This document shows, in pieces, positions 59,215 to 64,000 of a stretch of 64,000 bases of DNA. Source of the DNA: Monodelphis domestica (taxonomy: Eukaryota > Chordata > Mammalia > Didelphimorphia > Didelphidae); the NCBI RefSeq assembly GCF_027887165.1, contig NC_077228.1, forward strand, positions 183,315,309 through 183,379,308, written 5' to 3'. Made by a program: the position numbers and the translations under genes. The notes beneath the pieces were generated by a model, which did not search any database, was not told the DNA's origin, and worked only from the letters and a program-made list of their open reading frames with translations. Positions within the stretch are counted from its first letter, which is position 1, and each line of letters starts with the position of its first letter.

Positions 59215-59572
59215 CAGCAAGCATTCATTAAGTTCTTTGTGCTCATTGTTAAAAAAAAAAAGAGCAAAACCAGTTCTTGCCCTCAAGAAGCTGACATTCT
59301 AATAGGGGAAACAACATATAAACAATATAACAACAAACACAATATACAGGGTAAATGGAATGTAATCTCAGAGAAAAGTCACCAGTGGTTGGTGAGAGGG
59401 GGTGATGAAAGATCTTTTGTAGAAGGCGAGTTTTGAGATGAATCATGAAAGAAAGCAGGGAAGACAGGAAGGCATAGAGGTGAGGAGGGAGAACATTTCA
59501 GACATGGGCTTATAGTCAGTAAAAAAGCACTGCGTCCTGTGCAACAAACAGCTAGTAGGGCAGTGTTGCTAG
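59215..59572 (-). repeat. Ancient LINE-derived repeat (L2/L3-like), split by an LTR
   Basis: AGCATTCATTAAGTTCTTTG, TTGCCCTCAAGAAGCTGACA, GATGAATCATGAAAGAAAGC, ACATGGGCTTATAGTCAGTA. The sequence stops inside a conserved phrase (GGGCAGTGTTGCTAG) exactly where the LTR begins. Confidence 0.6.
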
Positions 59573-60378
59573 TGTGAATCTTAAAAACTACTCAGACTGT
59601 ACTTTAGAAGATTTGATTTAGCTGTTTCCTTATTGTAACAATGGAGATATTTGGTCTAACAAGAATCAGGAATGTCTTGGGAACTTTACATTACTCCACC
59701 CATACTTTAGAGGAAGATAAAGTTGTAAACTCCTGATTGAACAATGAAGGTACTTAACTCATACCTTATAGTGAAGCTAGAACTTTAAGCTGTCTATTTT
59801 TAGATCTAATACAAAAAGGTGTAAAGTACCTATAAAGGTTAAATTAATCACAAAAAGGTCAAGTAACTTACAAAAGGCAAGCTTGACAAAGGAGTGTGAA
59901 GTACTCAAAAGATATAATCTAACCAGAGAAGGTGAGAACTAAAGAGTGGTGAGAACTAAAGAATGGGCAGTCCTGGAAAAAGCGTCTACTGTGATTGGTA
60001 GCTGTAAAAAATTAGGGGAGGTGACATAAGAGAAAATTCTCTTTAAAAGGAGGCTAAAAGTCAGTTCAGAGTACAGAACTCAGTTCAGGAGATTGATTTC
60101 AGTGCAGGACTGGAACCCAGCTTGGAGATGGTCTCATCATGACTGATAAGACTGACTCCCTTTCCCTTAGGCTCAGGGAGGCCACTTTGGCCAAGATCTT
60201 TAACTACTGCCTGGCTCAGCCTGAGCCAGAGCAGTTTAAATTAATTTTCTCTCTCTCGCTTTTCCTTAATTCCTTCTCTCTATATTAATTAAATCTCCAT
60301 AATTCCCAGCTGACTTGGGTATTTTATTATTTGGGAATCATCCCTGATGACCAATTATTAAGATTTTAAGTCAATACA
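59573..60378 (+). mobile_element. Solo LTR fossil
   Basis: About 806 bp beginning TGTGAATCTTAAAAAC and ending AAGTCAATACA. It has GACTGACTCCCTTTCCCTTA, TGCCTGGCTCAGCCTGAGC, AATTAAATCTCCATAATTCC and CTGATGACCA near its end, paralleling the 22,911 and 30,839 LTRs. The flanks CTAG/CTAA nearly match a 4-bp duplication. No internal region is seen. Confidence 0.75.
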
Positions 60379-60599
60379 CTAAAATTATCTAACACTAGCC
60401 AGGAATCCATCCTTCTTATAAGTCACCAATCATCTCCATCCCAACTCTTGCCAATGGGGATCAATTAGAGTAGCTTGTTGAGTCCTTCTAGAAAGGCAAA
60501 TATCCCTTAACAAGGGGGCAAGCTCCATCAGTTCCAGAGATTGTGCTTTAGTGTATAAGAAGGTCCCTGCTCTATAATTTCAACTGATAGTTGAGGGCA

Positions 60600-61075
60600 C
60601 CCATCAAATCATTTGGATGTTCTCCTGATCATTTCTGTTATATATAAAAGGTACAGACCAAGTAGTATAGGATGATGGGGAAACAAGAAAAGGATTTTAA
60701 CTGGGGGTATCAGGGAAAGATTCATGGAGGAGGTCACATTTAACCTAGGTCTTGGAGATAGGAAGGATTTAAAACAAATGAAGATCAAAGGCAAAAAAGC
60801 ATTCAAGGGGAGGAAAATATGTAAGGCCAAGAACTCAGGGAAGAAAGCAGAGGATTTGTTCAGGGCATAGTCATTAATATGGCTTAAGTTTTAGATATAT
60901 GGAAGTTATAAATGGAAAGGTAATTTGGAGCCAGATCATGGAAGGTATTGAATACCAAGCTAACAAATCTGATCTTTTTTCTATAAGTGAATGTAATTGA
61001 TGGGATCTCTTTGATGAGAAATTGCATGATGGGAGTTGAAGTTCCAGAGTGAAATTTTTTGATTTGCTCTACAAG
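60600..61075 (-). repeat. Ancient LINE-derived repeat
   Basis: Phrases CATGGAGGAGGTCACATTTA, ACCTAGGTCTTGGAGATAGG and GAGCCAGATCATGGAAGGTA belong to the same family as 59,215-59,572. Confidence 0.5.
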
Positions 61076-61499
61076 TCTGGCTCTCTATCCACTGAACCAC
61101 CTCACTATCCACATTGTGGTCTTTTCTGATAAGTATCCAAAGAACATGGTATGTCTGCCCTCATACACCACTCAGAAGGACCCCCTTGTGGTCCCATTCC
61201 CTTACTCAATAAATTAATAAGCAATCAACATACATTTATTTAGCACTTACACATGTGTGTATATATCTATCAGTGTTAAATAAATGTGAATAATCTTTCT
61301 TAGAGGGCAGGGGGCACAAAAGGAACCAATAAGGAAGCCAGAGGAGAATTCAGTAAGGTGGAAGAGAAACAGGAAGGTGCCATATGGGAAGATAAAGGGA
61401 AAGCTTTGGGAAAGAGAGAGTGGTTATTAAGATTAAAGGCAGCAGGTAGAGGAGAAGAAGAGATAAGAAAAGGCTATCAGAAAAGGCCTAGGTAATGCA

Positions 61500-61700
61500 C
61501 CTAGATGGTGCAATGAATGGGTCAAGAAAATAACTCGGAGTCCAGAAGATGTGAATTTCCATGGTGTCTCAGACCCTTATTAGCTGTGTGACCTTGGGCT
61601 TCAGTTTTTTTTTTTTTGCTTCAGTTTCTTCATCTGCAAAATGAGGGGAGGGTTGGACTTGATATGTCTTACAACTCTAAATGTATGATTCTGTGACTTG
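61500..61700 (+). repeat. MIR-like SINE
   Basis: TTATTAGCTGTGTGACCTTG, CTTCATCTGCAAAATGAGGG, TGTATGATTCTGTGAC, with a poly-T expansion at 61,606-61,617. Confidence 0.7.
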
Positions 61701-61913
61701 ATTTGTAGGGCATCATTGGTAAACTTTGAGGGAGTAGTCTCTGTAGCAGGATGGGAATAAGCCAGTATACAAAGAGTTGGTGCATGAATAGGTAATGAGA
61801 GGAATTAGAGGAGGCCAGTGTAGGCTATCCTCTTATGGAGTTTAGTGAATATTGGAAGGAAATGGAACAAAAGCTTGAGTTGAGAAAAGGTCTCATTAAA
61901 ATAAGGGAGACCT

Positions 61914-62125
61914 GGGGGCAGCTGGGTGGATCAGTGGATTGAGAGTCAGGCCTAGAGATGGGAGGTCCTGGGCTCCAATCTGGCCTCAGACACTTCCCAG
62001 CTGTGTGACCCTGGGCAAGTCACTTAACCCTCATTGCCTAGCCCTTACCACTCTTCTGCCTTGGAACCAGTACACAGTATTGATTCCAACACGGAAGGTA
62101 AGAGTTAAAAAAGAAAAAAGATAAA
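61914..62125 (+). mobile_element. Marsupial CORE-SINE, well preserved
   Basis: Sense copy close to the family consensus (GGGGGCAGCTGGGTGGATCA, CCCAGCTGTGTGACCCTGGG, CACTCTTCTGCCTTGGAACC, ACACGGAAGGTAAGAGTT). Imperfect flanking repeats (AGGGAGACCTG/AGGAGGCCTG) lie on each side. Confidence 0.92.
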
Positions 62126-62129
62126 GGAG

Positions 62130-62840
62130 GCCTGAACATGTCTGTAGTCCAACAGAAGGGGCTTGTCCAAGATCATATGGGCCAGTGGGTAGTGATGGAA
62201 TCAGGGCTCAAATGCAGTTCTTCTGATTTCCATTCTAGTATGCTTTCAGGATAGGAAGAAAGGAGAAGAAAATGATGAAAATGAAAATACTATAGTCATT
62301 GAAGTGCATAGAGTGTGGGCTGGGCGTATTGGCTCATTGCATTAATGACTCTGTCTAGATATAGTCTATCCATATCTGTAATAGTAGGTAAATTCCTCTT
62401 GGAGCAACTAAAAATATTATAAGGAAACTACTGATATACTATTGATAATAAAATATTGTTTTATCCATATTCTTTAATGTATGCTTATTAATTTTTTGTA
62501 GTTTAAACATTTTTCATTGGCAGAAGAAATAATCATTTTTGATTATTACTACTCCCTATAATGTACAATGACTTTCCTAGAAGGGACCCCATTTTAGGAG
62601 TCTTTCATTTTGGGGGCGATCTCAGACTCCTAAGTTTTTAATTAGTTTGGGGTGGCATCAATGAGACAGAAAGAGAGAGGAATCTAACACCCAACCTCTC
62701 TTTAGGATCAGCCTCCCTCAGAATGAATTCAGGCTATTTGATTCCAGAGCCAAAGCTCCTTTTGGGAGAGTATGGGAACAGAATAAATGACATATTTTTG
62801 TATTTACTTCTATGTGAACATGTCTCCCCTAGAAGAACAT
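62130..62840. other. Intergenic stretch, no recognised gene
   Basis: A MIR-like relic at 62,150-62,240, then unique AT-rich DNA. Confidence 0.4.
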
Positions 62841-62844
62841 AAGC

Positions 62845-62950
62845 TTCTTGAGAGCAGTAATGGTTTCATTTTTGTCTTCATATGTGCAGCAATAAGCAGA
62901 GTACTAGGTACATTAGACAATAAATGCTCAGCGATTTCATTGATTAAATT
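62845..62950 (+). repeat. L2 3' end
   Basis: AAGCTTCTTGAGAGCAGTAA, ACTAGGTACATTAGACAATA, AATGCTCAGCGATTTCATTG. Confidence 0.65.
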
Positions 62951-62954
62951 TATT

Positions 62955-63500
62955 TTGTAAATTACTAAATACACATGACATTGAAATAGTGGAAATATTT
63001 AATAATCTTTCATTTAGTTTTTCAAAACATTCTTTAGTTTGAAAACATTTTCTTTGGCTCACAAAATTGGAGTTGGATTGTTGCCACATTTACCAACATT
63101 ATCCCTTTTCTTCCCAACCATCTCTGTCACCATTATGCACTTTAAAGACTCAGGTTATTATGTGAGCTAGCAGTCATCTTCTTCCATTGCTCAGAAAATA
63201 GTAAATGATGTTGACAATGATGACTGTATTCCAGTATCTTCTCTGAAATAAGTAGATTTGATCTTGTCAACTTTTGTGGGAGTTAAGAATTTCTTCAAAG
63301 AAAGGGACAGTACTCTGTGGCTTCAGGATTGGATGGAAAGTGTTCCTTGCTTATGTAACTGATGGGAAGAGACTTATTTTAGGAAACCAAAATTGGTTGT
63401 GTATCCTGGCTTCAGAAGAATGGCTATTTTCTTGATGAGAAGAAAAACAAAACTTTAACTAAAAACATGTAAAAAACATGGACTCCTTCAGCAGGGAAGC
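62955..63500. other. Intergenic stretch, no recognised gene
   Basis: Unique AT-rich sequence. Confidence 0.4.
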
Positions 63501-63504
63501 AGGG

Positions 63505-63770
63505 AGAAAATAAATATTTCTACTATCCACTTGTTCTGTGCCAGGCACTGTGCTAAGCCCTTTACAAGTATCATCCCAATTGATTCTCCCATCTTTGAGG
63601 GGAGGGTGTTGTTATTATGCCCATTTTACAGTTGAGGAAACTGAGGCAAACAGAGGTTAAATAGAGGTCCAGGGTCACACAACTGGGAGTATCTGAGACT
63701 GGATTTGAATTTAGGGCTTCCTGACTCCAGGCCCAGTGCTCTATCCAAGTACCACCCAACTATATTCCCA
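63505..63770 (-). repeat. MIR-type SINE
   Basis: Antisense: TGTGCCAGGCACTGTGCTAA, CCATTTTACAGTTGAGGAAA, CAGGGTCACACAACTGGGAG, CCAGTGCTCTATCCAAGTAC. Confidence 0.85.
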
Positions 63771-64000
63771 GTTACCTGTCATGAAGTTATTACTTTGGTA
63801 TTTTTTGTCCATATGTATGATTTTATTGATGTGGTGAATTCCTGGGGTGGAAACTCTTTCCACTCATCCAGAAGAGCAACTCTTCTATTACTTATGGTCT
63901 TGGAGAGTGACCTGGGGCAGGAATAGCAATAAGAAGCTAAGTGACTTATCCATGGGCAGAGTATGGAGCACAGGCAAGTCTTGAACCCAGATCTTTTTGC

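Noticed and set aside
44950-64000. C17orf67 coding exons on the plus strand
   Set aside because: I searched by eye for the conserved C-terminal peptide as I remember it and found nothing. Memory of the sequence is imperfect, so absence is not proven.

Overview
The window is nuclear DNA from a mammal, almost certainly a marsupial. The evidence is a split, intron-rich gene sitting in dense interspersed repeats. About 25 copies of one tRNA-derived CORE-SINE share a marsupial-type tail. Other repeats are RTE-tailed SINEs, L1, L2 and MIR pieces, solo LTRs and one small hAT transposon. The abundant SINE with the long tail suggests an Australian lineage, but I cannot fix the species.

The one gene I can support is DGKE (diacylglycerol kinase epsilon) on the minus strand. 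All eleven coding exons are present, from the start codon in exon 2 (42,675 or 42,666) to the stop at 16,070. Every intron is GT-AG, the reading phases match across all junctions, and the joined product is 577 aa (574 from the second Met; human about 567). A GC-rich promoter at about 44,300-44,950 holds GC boxes, E2F-like sites and a perfect CRE. A repeat-poor 3' UTR of about 4.4 kb runs to a candidate poly(A) signal at 11,681-11,686. In human this promoter is shared head-to-head with C17orf67. I recognised no exon of that gene on the plus strand here, and no exon of TRIM25, which lies beyond the DGKE 3' end in human.

Layout: 1-11,660 is intergenic and repeat-rich, with a 14-unit minisatellite grown inside a SINE (8,560-9,486). 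11,660-44,600 is DGKE, whose introns carry two related antisense solo LTRs (22.9 and 30.8 kb), L1 pieces and SINEs. 44,600-64,000 lies upstream of DGKE and holds simple repeats, the hAT element (47,066-47,546), two further solo LTRs, a 2.2-kb L1 with a SINE nested in it, and an RTE fragment.

The observation most worth following is in the DGKE accessory domain. The published arachidonate-selectivity motif L-x(3-4)-R-x(2)-L-x(4)-G reads [13 protein letters not shown] here, so Gln replaces the Arg. I see no sign of an unknown multi-gene system.
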